Source: Myxococcus stipitatus
GTDB lineage: Bacteria; Myxococcota; Myxococcia; Myxococcales; Myxococcaceae
Reading direction: 5' to 3'
NCBI RefSeq assembly: GCF_037414475.1
Contig: NZ_CP147913.1
Span: 9,124,501-9,188,500, forward strand
Length of the DNA: 64,000 bases
Shown: positions 55,492 to 64,000 of the stretch, one piece after another
Layout of the letters: each line of letters begins with the position of its first letter
How positions within the stretch are numbered: the first letter of the stretch is position 1
Notes under the pieces: model-generated
The model's database searches: none
Seen by the model: the letters and a program-made list of their open reading frames with translations, nothing else
What the model was told of the DNA's origin: nothing
Position numbers and translations under genes: made by a program

Positions 55492-57879
55492 ATGTACCCA
55501 CTCGCGTCCGCGGCGCCTCCGTTCCTTCAAGAGATTGTCGTGCTGATTGCCGCCGGAGCCTTGGTGGCCTACGTCGGCCATCGCTTCCGGCTGGTGCCCA
55601 TCGTCGGCTTCCTGCTCGCGGGGGCGCTGATTGGTCCCAACTCGCTGGGGCTCGTGAAGGACCTGGAGTTGGTGAACTCGGCCGCGGAGCTGGGGGTCAT
55701 CCTCCTGCTCTTCAGCATCGGGCTCGAGTTCAGCCTGGAGAAGTTGACCCGGTTGAAGAAGCTCTTGTTTGGCGGAGGAGGGCTCCAGGTGGGGCTCGCC
55801 TCCGTGGGGATGATGGGATTGCTCATGCTGTTCGGTGTGGCGTGGCGTCCCGCGCTCTTCACGGGCTTCCTCGTGGCGCTGTCCTCCACGGCCATCGTCC
55901 TGAAGCTGCTGGGAGATCGGGGCGAGACCTCGTCCGAGGTGGGGCAGGTGTCCCTGGGGTTGCTCATCTTCCAGGACCTGGCCGTGGTGATGATGGTGCT
56001 GCTCGTGCCCGTCCTCTCCGGCATCGGGGACACGCCGTGGCACTTCGTGGAGGCCTTCGGCAAGGCGTTGGGCATCATCATCGCCGTGCTCGTCGTGGCG
56101 CGGCGGCTGATGCCTCGCTTGCTGGAGGTGGTGGCGCGGACCTGTTCGCCGGAGCTGTTCCTGCTCACCGTCATCGCGGTGTGTTTCGGCACGGCGTACC
56201 TCACCAGCCTCGCGGGGGTGAGCGTATCCCTGGGCGCCTTCCTCGCGGGGCTCGTGGTGAGCGAGAGCCGCTTCAGTGAACACGCCTTCGGCGAAATCCT
56301 CCCGCTCCAGATTCTCTTCAGCGCGACGTTCTTCGTCTCCGTGGGCATGTTGCTCGACGCGGGGTTCCTCGTGCAGCACCTGCCCGAGGTGCTCTTGGCC
56401 ATCGTCGCGGTGCTCGTGGTCAAGGTGGTGACGACCGGCATCAGCGTGCTGGCGCTGGGCTACCGGCTCCCGGTGGCGGTGGAGTCCTCACTGCTGCTGG
56501 CCCAGGTGGGCGAGTTCTCGTTCGTGTTGGAGCGCAGCGGGCGGAAGCTGGGGCTGTTTCCCGCGGGCATCCCCGATGGCTCTCACGCCTTCATCGCGGC
56601 CACGGTGATGTTGATGGTGTTCACACCGCTGCTGTCCCGGCTGGGTGTCTGGGCGGGGAGACAGCTCCACCGGCGGCGGCTGATCGCGGTCGCCCAGAGC
56701 GGGCCGTCCACGGATGAGGCCGAGGCACTCGCGGCCGAGTCCTTCGCTCGCTTCGAGAACCACGCCATCGTCGCGGGCTATGGAGAAGGCGCCCGGCGGC
56801 TGTCGCGGGTGCTGCGGGGCTCGGGGATTCCCTTCCTCGTCATCACCCTGAGTCCGCAGGGGGCCAATGAAGCCGAGGCCGAGGGCATGGCGGTGCTGCG
56901 CGGCGACTATGCCCGACAGCGCACGCTGCGCGTGGCGGGAGTCCAACGCGCCAAGCTCCTGCTCGTCGTGGATGACGAGGCGAGCCGTGCCCGGCACGTG
57001 GTCGCCGTGGCCCGGATGGAGAACCCGACGCTGCGGCTCGTGGCGCGTGTCCGCATGGTCTCGGAGGTGGATGCGGTGCGCTCGGCGGGGGCAGACATCG
57101 TGGTCTGCGAGGAGATGGAGGGACTCGTGGCGGTGCTGACCTCCGTGCTCGAGGACTATCGGCAGTCACCACAAGACATCGAGGACAACGAGGAGGCCGT
57201 GCGGCGCTCGGGCTATGCGGCCTTGAGGCAGCCGGTCTCCCTCGAGAAGCCCTTGCTCGTCTGCGCGCTGGAAGAGGGGTGTCTGAGCTGGCGCAAGGTG
57301 ACGATTCGCCCCGGGGCTGCCGTGGTTGGCGAGACGCTGGAGACGCTGGTCCAGCGCGCGGGAGGAGCCCTCAAGCTCCTGGAGCTTCGGCGCGATGGGG
57401 AAGCCGTGCCTCATGTGACGGAGCACACGCGCTTCGAAGCGGACGATGAGCTGTCGCTCAAGGGTTCGGCCGAGGCCTTCGAGCGCGCCGCCGAGTTGTT
57501 CCGCGCCCCCTCAACCGAGGGGCTCGAACCAGAAGAGCGCGCCGCGCCGCCTCGCACCGCGGCGGAGCTCATCGACACGGAGGCGACCTATGAGTTCCAT
57601 CCTCGAGCGGGCACGGGGCCTTGTGCTCACCTGGACCAGCTTCGCCCGGTCCGTCCTCGGACCCGGGGCTGCGAGGAGTGCCTCAAGCTTCACGACACCT
57701 GGGTCCACCTCCGCCTGTGTTTGACGTGCGGGAAGGTGGGGTGCTGCGACGACTCGAAGAACAAGCACGCGACGCGGCACTTCCACGAGACAGGCCATCC
57801 GCTCATCTGCTCGCTCGAACCGGGCGAGCAGTGGGGTTGGTGCTACGTGGACAAGGTCCAGCTCGAGCGCGAACCCTAG
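55492..57879 (+). CDS. Kef-type cation:proton antiporter with TrkA and C-terminal UBP zinc-finger domains
   Basis: 795 residues. Residues about 10-390 form a CPA2/KefB membrane domain with 12-13 helices (VPIVGFLLAGALIGPNSLGL, GVILLLFSIGLEFS, LSSTAIVLKLL, VSLGAFLAGLVVSES, FFVSVGMLLD). A TrkA-N domain follows (HAIVAGYGEGARRLSRVL, near 440), then a TrkA-C part. Residues 711-795 are a UBP-type zinc finger with ligands Cys711, His713, Cys727, Cys730, Cys743, Cys746, His765, His769 and a WGWCYVD motif. The likely role is K+/H+ or Na+/H+ exchange gated by nucleotide binding; the finger may sense a partner. The ATG at 55492 is chosen by the first membrane helix; ATG 55408 is an alternative, and no SD supports either. 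Confidence 0.85.
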   Translation: MYPLASAAPPFLQEIVVLIAAGALVAYVGHRFRLVPIVGFLLAGALIGPNSLGLVKDLELVNSAAELGVILLLFSIGLEFSLEKLTRLKKLLFGGGGLQVGLASVGMMGLLMLFGVAWRPALFTGFLVALSSTAIVLKLLGDRGETSSEVGQVSLGLLIFQDLAVVMMVLLVPVLSGIGDTPWHFVEAFGKALGIIIAVLVVARRLMPRLLEVVARTCSPELFLLTVIAVCFGTAYLTSLAGVSVSLGAFLAGLVVSESRFSEHAFGEILPLQILFSATFFVSVGMLLDAGFLVQHLPEVLLAIVAVLVVKVVTTGISVLALGYRLPVAVESSLLLAQVGEFSFVLERSGRKLGLFPAGIPDGSHAFIAATVMLMVFTPLLSRLGVWAGRQLHRRRLIAVAQSGPSTDEAEALAAESFARFENHAIVAGYGEGARRLSRVLRGSGIPFLVITLSPQGANEAEAEGMAVLRGDYARQRTLRVAGVQRAKLLLVVDDEASRARHVVAVARMENPTLRLVARVRMVSEVDAVRSAGADIVVCEEMEGLVAVLTSVLEDYRQSPQDIEDNEEAVRRSGYAALRQPVSLEKPLLVCALEEGCLSWRKVTIRPGAAVVGETLETLVQRAGGALKLLELRRDGEAVPHVTEHTRFEADDELSLKGSAEAFERAAELFRAPSTEGLEPEERAAPPRTAAELIDTEATYEFHPRAGTGPCAHLDQLRPVRPRTRGCEECLKLHDTWVHLRLCLTCGKVGCCDDSKNKHATRHFHETGHPLICSLEPGEQWGWCYVDKVQLEREP

Positions 57880-57893
57880 GGGCGCGGGCGCCG

Positions 57894-58952
57894 TCAGAGC
57901 GGGCGCACGTGTTCGGCGAGCCGTCCCGTGGCGATGAGCTCCTGGAGTTCGTCCCCCATGCGCTCGCTCTCGATGACCACCTGGTTCCAGGCGCGGATGC
58001 GCTCGGTGTCGGTCATCGTCTCGAAGTCGGTGCGATCCGGAATCTTTCCGCCCGGCAATCGCGCGACCAGTTCCGGGGAAGGGGAGATGAGCAGGGCCCT
58101 GCGGAAGTTCTCGGGCCTCGCCCTTCGCCAGCGCAGCGGCTTGTCGAACCAGCCAGGCACCACGTAGGGATAGAAGTGGGGATAGAGGACCAGTCCCTCG
58201 CCGGGACCGAAGTTCATGTCCAGGTGGTAGTCGATGACGCCGCCATCCCGATACACGCCCGGGTGCGCGCCAGGAATGCGCACCCCACTCAACACCAAAG
58301 GGATTGAGCCCGAGGCGATGAGCGCGGCCTTGAGGTTCTGCGCCGTCAGGAGCTGGTGGTTGGAGGGCAGGTCCTTCCAGTTCGAGAAGGGGCTGGTGTC
58401 TCCCGCCGTGTCGAAGATGACGCGGCGCAGGTGGAGGCTCAGGCTCTTCCGGGTGAGCACGTTGCCCATCGCGCACAGCGTCAGCCCCAACAGTTGGACG
58501 CGGGGATGCTCCACGGCCAACGGACCCCTGCACAGCGCGGTGATGATGTGCAGTCGCGCCCATGGGTGGTGGATGATCTCCTCCACGCCCTCGTCGCCCA
58601 GGAGCGCGTCGAGGATGCGCTCGCTCATCTCGCTCACCACCGCGGGCGAGGGCTTCGGCGGATAGCGCTGGTCGATGTACGCGGCCTCGAACCGGCGAAG
58701 CGCCGACACCGGGTCCTTCTGCGCCAGGCAGGCGAGCCTCCAACTGCCGATCGAGCTGCCAATCAGGTGCAGGGGACGGGTGCGGCCCTTGAACAGGTCA
58801 CCGAACATGGCCCGGTCCAACCCGGCCAGCACCAACCACTTGGGACCTCCAGAGGCCCCGGGTACGACATCCACATCCTCGCCACGCAGGCCTCGCGCAC
58901 GGAGCAGCCGCAGCGCGTCAGGTCCCGCCAGCAGGGTCAGGTTCGCAGCCAT
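57894..58952 (-). CDS. patatin-like phospholipase
   Basis: 352 residues. A patatin-like serine lipase: the nucleophile elbow GASGGPKW (near residue 33), SSIGSWRLACL (helix after it), and the catalytic Asp of the D-G-G dyad in GVYRDGGVIDYH (near 225). No signal peptide, so cytosolic or secreted by another route. It probably hydrolyses acyl chains from phospholipid. The ATG at 58952 follows no strong SD. It converges with the antiporter gene (14 bases) and diverges from the amidase gene across 106 bases. Confidence 0.85.
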   Translation of the reverse strand: MAANLTLLAGPDALRLLRARGLRGEDVDVVPGASGGPKWLVLAGLDRAMFGDLFKGRTRPLHLIGSSIGSWRLACLAQKDPVSALRRFEAAYIDQRYPPKPSPAVVSEMSERILDALLGDEGVEEIIHHPWARLHIITALCRGPLAVEHPRVQLLGLTLCAMGNVLTRKSLSLHLRRVIFDTAGDTSPFSNWKDLPSNHQLLTAQNLKAALIASGSIPLVLSGVRIPGAHPGVYRDGGVIDYHLDMNFGPGEGLVLYPHFYPYVVPGWFDKPLRWRRARPENFRRALLISPSPELVARLPGGKIPDRTDFETMTDTERIRAWNQVVIESERMGDELQELIATGRLAEHVRPL

Positions 58953-59058
58953 CGTGAGGTGGCACCGTAACAGGCACTCCGCGGATGCGCGGGACTTCCA
59001 TGTGGACCCGCCCGGCTTGCGACAGTCCATGGGCCGCTGCTGTACTGCGCCTGACTCC

Positions 59059-60723
59059 ATGAAAAAGCCCACGCTCCCAGGTCACCGCTCCTTCGACTTG
59101 AGCCGCCGCGCCTTTCTCGGGGGCTCGGCCGCCGCCGCGGCCCTCGCCTCGTTGGAGGCCTCCGCGAACCCTGGAGGACAGGCCCCCTCTGCGAATGCCT
59201 TCGAGCTCGAGGAGGCCACGCTCTCCGACCTCCAGGCGGGCATGCGGGAGGGGCGGTTCACCGCGCACAGCCTCGCGGAGCGTTATCTGGCGCGCATCGC
59301 GGCGGTGGACCGCGTCGGCCCCATGCCATTGGCCTCGGTCATCGAGCTGAATCCGGAGGCGCTCGCCATCGCCCAGTCGTTGGACCTGGAGCGGCGGGAG
59401 AAGGGGCCTCGGGGCCCGCTGCACGGCATCCCCGTGCTCATCAAGGACAACATCGCCACGGCGGACAAGATGCAGACCACCGCGGGCTCGCTCGCGCTGG
59501 TGGGCGCGGTGCCCGCGCGAGACGCCTTCGTCGTCGAGCGCCTGCGCGCGGCGGGCGCGGTCATCCTGGGCAAGACGAACCTGAGCGAGTGGGCCAACTT
59601 CCGCTCCACGCGCTCCTCGAGCGGTTGGAGTGGCCGCGGCGGTCAATGCCGCAACCCCTATGCGTTGGACCGGACGCCTTCGGGCTCCAGCTCCGGCTCG
59701 GGCGCGGCCACCGCGGCGAACCTCTGCGCCGTGTCCGTGGGCACGGAGACGGATGGCTCCATCGTCTCGCCCTCGGCGGCGTGTTCACTCGTGGGGCTCA
59801 AGCCCACGGTGGGGTTGGTCAGCCGCTCGGGCATCATCCCCATCTCCCACAGCCAGGACACCGCGGGGCCCATGGCGCGCACGGTGGCGGATGCCGCCGC
59901 GCTGCTCACGGTGCTCGCGGGCGTGGATGCCTCCGACGCCGCGACGTCCGCGAGCCAGGGACACACGGGGCTGGACTACACGCGCTTCCTCGACGCCGAC
60001 GGCTTGAAGGGCGCGCGCATCGGCGTCCCTCGCGAGCGCTTCTTCGGCTACCACGCCGCCACGGACGCGCTGGTGGAGCAGGCCCTGGAGGTCATGAAGT
60101 CGAAGGGCGCCATCATCGTCGACCCGGCCCCGATTCCGAACCTCTCCAAGCTGGATGAGCCCGAGTTCGAGGTGATGCTCTACGAGTTCAAGGCCGGCGT
60201 CGAAGCGTGGCTCGCGAGCGTGGGCGAGCGCACGAAGCTGCGCACGCTCGGGGACCTCATCCGCTTCAACGAGGACCACCAGGACGCGGAGATGCCGTAC
60301 TTCGGTCAGGAGGTGTTCCGCCAGGCGCAGGCCCGGGGGCCGCTCTCCGACGTGAAGTACCGCAAGGCCCTGGCCACCTGCCGCAGGTGGTCGCGCGCGC
60401 AGGGGCTGGACGCGGTGATGCAGAAGCACCAACTCGACGCGCTGGTCGCGCCCACGCAGGCGCCGCCAGGACTCATCGACCTGGTCAACGGCGACCACTG
60501 GCTGGGCAGCAGCTCCACGCCGGCGGCCGTGTCGGGTTACGCCACCCTCACCGTGCCCGCGGGCTACGTGCGAGGACTTCCCGTGGGCCTGTCGTTCATT
60601 GGACGTGCGTGGAGCGAGCCGACCTTGCTCAAGCTCGCCTATGCCTACGAGCAGGCCACCCGGCACCGGCGGCCGCCCGGGTTCATCTCCACGGCGGACC
60701 TGCGACTCGTCGCCGGTCGCTAG
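59059..60723 (+). CDS. Tat-exported amidase (amidase signature family)
   Basis: 554 residues. A twin-arginine signal (FDLSRRAFLGGSAAAAALA, residues 12-30) exports a folded amidase. The catalytic Ser-cis-Ser-Lys set is present: Lys129 in LIKDNIAT, the cis-Ser stretch SGSSSGSG (208-215) and the nucleophile Ser234 in TETDGSIVSPSA. The family includes amidases, Glu-tRNA amidotransferase subunit A and others; with no gatB/C nearby, an exported hydrolase of amides (for example peptide or lipid amides) is preferred. The ATG at 59059 is the only one giving the Tat signal. It converges with the DUF1330 gene after 16 bases. Confidence 0.9.
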   Translation: MKKPTLPGHRSFDLSRRAFLGGSAAAAALASLEASANPGGQAPSANAFELEEATLSDLQAGMREGRFTAHSLAERYLARIAAVDRVGPMPLASVIELNPEALAIAQSLDLERREKGPRGPLHGIPVLIKDNIATADKMQTTAGSLALVGAVPARDAFVVERLRAAGAVILGKTNLSEWANFRSTRSSSGWSGRGGQCRNPYALDRTPSGSSSGSGAATAANLCAVSVGTETDGSIVSPSAACSLVGLKPTVGLVSRSGIIPISHSQDTAGPMARTVADAAALLTVLAGVDASDAATSASQGHTGLDYTRFLDADGLKGARIGVPRERFFGYHAATDALVEQALEVMKSKGAIIVDPAPIPNLSKLDEPEFEVMLYEFKAGVEAWLASVGERTKLRTLGDLIRFNEDHQDAEMPYFGQEVFRQAQARGPLSDVKYRKALATCRRWSRAQGLDAVMQKHQLDALVAPTQAPPGLIDLVNGDHWLGSSSTPAAVSGYATLTVPAGYVRGLPVGLSFIGRAWSEPTLLKLAYAYEQATRHRRPPGFISTADLRLVAGR

Positions 60724-60739
60724 GTCCGCAAGCGGCGAC

Positions 60740-61111
60740 TCAGGGCGAGGTGGCCCAGGGGATGGTCGCCTGCATCACCGCCTCGTGCAGCGCGGCGGTG
60801 CGCAGATGGGTGAAGCGCTGGTACTCGGGGTCGCTCACCATCTGGAGGAACGCCGACCGGCTGGGATAGCTCACCAGCATCACCGCGTCCCACGTCTGCC
60901 CCGGCTCCGCCACCAGCGCGGTGGAGCCATCTCCCGCGTAGAGGGGCTGCGCGCCCGCCTTGAGCATGAAGGGCATGACGGCGCTCGCGTACTCCGCGAA
61001 CGAGGCGCGACCTCCCTCCTTGAATCGCACCAGGTTCAACAGCACCAGCGGCCCCCCCGGGTCTTCCTGGATGAATTTCTGAATGTCGATGCCCTGCGGA
61101 TCAACGGCCAC
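60740..61111 (-). CDS. DUF1330 family protein
   Basis: 123 residues. The dimeric alpha-beta barrel pattern of DUF1330: LVLLNLVRFKEGG, FAEYASAVMPFMLKAGAQPLYAGDG, WDAVMLVSYPSRSAFLQMVSDPEYQR and a His/Arg end THLRTAALHEAVM. Members may act in degradation or detoxification, but no reaction is established. A GTG at 61111 stands four bases after a perfect AGGAGG (61121-61116); the frame is open 12 codons further upstream. A small, isolated gene. Confidence 0.8.
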   Translation of the reverse strand: MAVDPQGIDIQKFIQEDPGGPLVLLNLVRFKEGGRASFAEYASAVMPFMLKAGAQPLYAGDGSTALVAEPGQTWDAVMLVSYPSRSAFLQMVSDPEYQRFTHLRTAALHEAVMQATIPWATSP

Positions 61112-61316
61112 GGTGCCTCCTGGAATCGAACCAATTCCGCCCCCCATCGAGACGGTGAGTCATTGTTCCAGAGTCCCGGCACCCGGTGAACATGGGCCTG
61201 CGGACCTCGAGGCCGCTGACGCTGGGGCCTCCGTCACCCACGGCGCTCGAGCCGGAAGAGACGGAGGCCTGGATGACGCCCGGGCAGCGAGGCCCCGGGC
61301 GTTCATGACACGGCTT

Positions 61317-63623
61317 TCAGCGGTAGTACGGCGACAGCGCCCCGTCGATGCGGGCGAGCAGGTCCTCGGCCAAGAGCTTCTGCGAGCCGCTCAGCGTGCC
61401 CGCCTGAGCCGCGACGGTGTCACGGCCCTGGCGCAGCGCGGAGTAGGCCCCCAGGCTCTGCATGGACTTCAGGATGTCCACCATGGTGCGGCGGGACTGG
61501 AAGCTGCGGATGCCGTCCACGTTGATGAGGATGCCGTGGATGTCGGCGACCGCGGACGGGGTGATGGCGCTGGTCTCCGTCGGGGTGGCCGTGAAGGCGC
61601 CACGGCTCGCGATGGGGTCCAGGTAGAGCCGCGACAGGACCCGGCGAGCCAGGTCGTCCGCCGCCGCGCCGAAGCCAGGGCCCGCGTCCGGAGGCAGCGC
61701 CACGGGAGGACGCACGTACGCCATGGCGATGTTGTACGAGAAGCGGCGGTCCGCGGAGGTCCCCGCGCGCGCCCACTGCAGCGTGGCGTTGCCGTAGTGG
61801 TCGAAGGCGGCCGCGAGGGCGGGGAACGGGAGGATTTCGTACAGCACCAGCTCCTTCACGAGCAGGAAGGTGGGGCCGTAGTCCTCGCCGAGCGGATCCG
61901 AGTACTGGTCATACCGGTTGCAGTATGGCTCCACGCGGGTGTGCTCGTCCGTGCAGAACAGGTCCGTGGGCTGCTCGGAGGACAGGTTGTACAGGTAGCG
62001 CACCGCCTGCACGTCGTACGACTGCGGCACGTTCACGTAGATGGCGTCGGCGTCCACGACGTACTCCATCACGGAGTTCGAGCGCGGGGTCGCCGGGTCA
62101 CCGGTGTACACGAGCGAACCGGCGAAGTTGTGGCGCAGGCCGAGCGTGTGGCCGACCTCGTGCAGGATGACGTGCGTCAGGTAACGCTCCACCTTCTCCT
62201 TCTTGGTGAGCGCCAGCTCCTGGGCGGCCGAGGCCGTCGTCGGCGTCTTCTTCTTCAGCTTCTCGTGACGGGCGTCCGCGCCCTCGCGCAGCGGGGGCAG
62301 GGGCATCTCGCACAGGTGGCCAGCGTCGAAGCCGCCCCACGACATCTTCGGCGTCTTGCGGTGCTTCTTCACCTTCGCCGCGACGCGGGCCTGGGCGTCG
62401 CCCTCGAAGTCGGCGTCCGCGAGCTCCAGCCACAGGGCGTTGACGTAGACGGAGGCGCCGCGAATCTCCGCGGTGTTGGGGTTGGTGCGCCAGTCGGCGA
62501 AGGCGAAGCCCGCCGAGGCATCCGGGTCGAAGATGATGACGTTCTTGTCGTCATCCGCGAAGCCCTCGCTGGTGCCCACGCTGGCCTCGAACACCTTGAA
62601 GCCGAAGGCCTGGTTCCAGCCCTCCACGCCGCGCTTCACCGCGCCCACCACGTCGTACTGCTGGAAGCGCGGGTCGGCCTGCACGGCATTCACCGTGTCG
62701 GTGATGATCCACTTGATGGGCTTCATGCCCGGGCGGATGTTCCACTTGGCCGCCGTCTGCTCCACCGCGCCGGTGTTGGGAATCAGCCGGGGCTCGCCGC
62801 GGAAGTAGTGCTCCTGGTCGGGCAGCGCGGTCGGCGTGTAGCCCTGACCCTCCTGGTAGCGGCGCAGGGCGATGCCCAGCGTGCCGGAGGTGCGCAGCTG
62901 GTTGTTCTCCAGATAGTCACTCGAGTCCGGGTCCGCCGCGTCGGCGTAGCCGGTGAAGATCTGCTCGAAGGTGACGCCGTCGGAGATCTTCCGGAAGCGC
63001 TGGGCGAACGAGAGCTCCGTCTCGAAGCGCGTGCCGCCGGCGCCATACGCCTCGCCCATGATGGCGAAGCGGTTCAGTCCGGCCGTCGGGTCCACCAGGA
63101 TGTAGCTGTTGGAGCCGCGCAGGGCGTTGAAGGCGCCATAGTCATTGACGATGGGCCACGCCTCGATGAGGACCTCCGGGTCGAAGATGTCGCTGGTCGT
63201 CTTGCGGTCATCCACGTCGAAGACGAAGAGCTTGCCGTTCTGCTCCTTGAAGCTCACCACCCGCGTCCCCAGCGAGGTGGCCGCGCCGTACATCACCGCT
63301 CCGGGGAACAGCTGCTTGAGGTACGCGGACATGAACCAGCGCTGGTTCAGCTCGCTCTTGCGGATGGCCAGGTAGAAGCTCTCGCCGGAGTTCGTCACCT
63401 GTCCGTCGAGCCGCTGGCGGACGACCGCCTGCTGCTCACTGCTGACCTTGCGCGGGACGGCGACGAACGCGTCGTCCAGGTTCACCTGAAGCGATTCGGC
63501 GGGGGGTTGGGGTGCGGGTTGGGGCTCGTTCGCATCGGTCGCGGGACCGCAACCGACACCGAGGGCCACGATGGTGGTGACGGCGCCGAACCAGCCGCGC
63601 CGCAGCGGGGAATTCCACCTCAT
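61317..63623 (-). CDS. zinc metalloprotease of metzincin type (DUF5117/DUF4953-like), probable lipoprotein
   Basis: 768 residues. A probable lipoprotein signal ends at Cys25 (LGVGC; the lipobox has Gly at -1 and -3, not ideal). The catalytic motif HEVGHTLGLRH is at 488-498 (HExxHxxGxxH), and a Met-turn SVMEY follows (Met519), as in metzincins. The N-terminal half carries DUF5117-type strands; Lys/Thr-rich sequence near 450-475 precedes the catalytic helix. GGAGG precedes the ATG at 63623 by seven bases. It is likely attached to the outer membrane and degrades protein, and it is the second surface protease in this part of the window. Confidence 0.85.
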   Translation of the reverse strand: MRWNSPLRRGWFGAVTTIVALGVGCGPATDANEPQPAPQPPAESLQVNLDDAFVAVPRKVSSEQQAVVRQRLDGQVTNSGESFYLAIRKSELNQRWFMSAYLKQLFPGAVMYGAATSLGTRVVSFKEQNGKLFVFDVDDRKTTSDIFDPEVLIEAWPIVNDYGAFNALRGSNSYILVDPTAGLNRFAIMGEAYGAGGTRFETELSFAQRFRKISDGVTFEQIFTGYADAADPDSSDYLENNQLRTSGTLGIALRRYQEGQGYTPTALPDQEHYFRGEPRLIPNTGAVEQTAAKWNIRPGMKPIKWIITDTVNAVQADPRFQQYDVVGAVKRGVEGWNQAFGFKVFEASVGTSEGFADDDKNVIIFDPDASAGFAFADWRTNPNTAEIRGASVYVNALWLELADADFEGDAQARVAAKVKKHRKTPKMSWGGFDAGHLCEMPLPPLREGADARHEKLKKKTPTTASAAQELALTKKEKVERYLTHVILHEVGHTLGLRHNFAGSLVYTGDPATPRSNSVMEYVVDADAIYVNVPQSYDVQAVRYLYNLSSEQPTDLFCTDEHTRVEPYCNRYDQYSDPLGEDYGPTFLLVKELVLYEILPFPALAAAFDHYGNATLQWARAGTSADRRFSYNIAMAYVRPPVALPPDAGPGFGAAADDLARRVLSRLYLDPIASRGAFTATPTETSAITPSAVADIHGILINVDGIRSFQSRRTMVDILKSMQSLGAYSALRQGRDTVAAQAGTLSGSQKLLAEDLLARIDGALSPYYR

Positions 63624-63771
63624 TGCTGCCTCCAGTTGTCTTGAGGATTCGCATCACGGCACCCCAGACCCGGGATGCCGCATAGAGTCATCGCTTCAAG
63701 ACGCCTGGAAGTTGCTTCTCACACTGGTTTCTCGAATTGATGTAATCCGGTGGCATTCGCAGTGGGGTTGT

Positions 63772-63786
63772 GGTGGGGGGCCCACC
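63772..63786. terminator. short hairpin after the last gene
   Basis: GGTGGG (63772-63777) and CCCACC (63781-63786) form a 6-bp stem with a 3-base loop just after the stop of the minus-strand gene at the window edge. No T-run. Confidence 0.35.
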
Positions 63787-63790
63787 GGGC

Positions 63791-64000
63791 CTACCCGCGC
63801 TGGGAGTCCAGGTATGCGGCGAAGCCCGCCTTGGACTGGATGCGAAAGACCGGCAATCGCGCGAGCGCGTCGGGGGGGAACACGTACTGTTCGCAGACGA
63901 GGCTCGCGCGCTGCGCACCGTCCTCGGCGCTCAGGAAGGGGAGCACCTCATGCTGGAGGTGTCCCTGGAAGTGCACGAGCAGGCCAGGGCGTGGCTGTAC
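63791..64000 (-). CDS. probable 2OG-Fe(II) oxygenase, C-terminal end, partial
   Basis: The frame is open from the window edge to TAG at 63791-63793, giving about the last 69 residues. PGLLVHFQGHLQHEVLPF followed by AQRASLV fits the end of a 2-oxoglutarate/Fe(II) oxygenase, where a His after HFxGxxxH binds iron and the Arg of R-x-S binds 2OG. The rest of the enzyme lies outside, so this is a motif-based guess; a substrate cannot be proposed. Confidence 0.45.
   Translation of the reverse strand, partial: VQPRPGLLVHFQGHLQHEVLPFLSAEDGAQRASLVCEQYVFPPDALARLPVFRIQSKAGFAAYLDSQRG

Overview
The window is a stretch of high-GC chromosome with strong GC3 bias, from a delta-proteobacterial myxobacterium close to Myxococcus. 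The evidence is an encapsulin shell and its ferritin-like cargo that match M. xanthus EncA and EncB in sequence and cargo-peptide type, a protease ending in a MYXO-CTERM sorting signal, a complete menaquinone-type respiratory gene set, and an NtrC-type regulator. No phage, insertion sequence or CRISPR array was found; most of the window is core metabolism.

Positions 1-16105 form a chorismate/menaquinone block. After the end of an acyl-CoA ligase gene and convergent citrate synthase (gltA) lies a minus-strand operon in transcription order aroF, menG, aroK, aroD-aroE fusion, aroC, aroB, aroA. It covers all seven shikimate steps, with the last menaquinone methyltransferase inserted. A short shared promoter region (8552-8655) separates it from the divergent plus-strand operon menF-menD-menH-menA-menC-menE. 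Almost every junction overlaps by 4-20 bases, so both operons look translationally coupled. menB and the DHNA-CoA thioesterase gene are not here.

Positions 16106-22426 are more accessory: an 0.8 kb gene-poor stretch, an FAD monooxygenase, a haem-oxygenase-fold putative diiron enzyme next to a PilZ/acyltransferase-like fusion, and a degenerate histidine-kinase ATPase domain. Positions 22538-30865 hold TCA-cycle genes (icd-mdh, sdhA-sdhB without sdhC, sucC-sucD-ndk). Positions 30962-37816 hold translation genes (rlmN, then rpsP-khpA-rimM-trmD-rplS, and rsmI) plus a membrane-spanning pseudo-ATPase and a YraN-family protein.

Positions 37878-47331 carry envelope and stress functions: an outer-membrane barrel protein, a LytM/M23 protein, an NtrC-type response regulator, the encapsulin pair encB-encA, the lipid II flippase murJ and a five-S1-domain RNA-binding protein with an RGG-rich head. 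Two identical initiator tRNAs follow (47429-47644), each with its own terminator, then two small genes and a palindromic region containing a possible 19-codon gene.

Positions 49040-64000 are mostly secreted or membrane proteins: a 2060-residue M36 metalloprotease with nine Ig/PKD-like repeats, a Kef-type antiporter fused to a UBP zinc finger, a patatin-like lipase, a Tat-exported amidase, a DUF1330 protein, a metzincin-type metalloprotease and the end of a probable 2OG-Fe(II) oxygenase.
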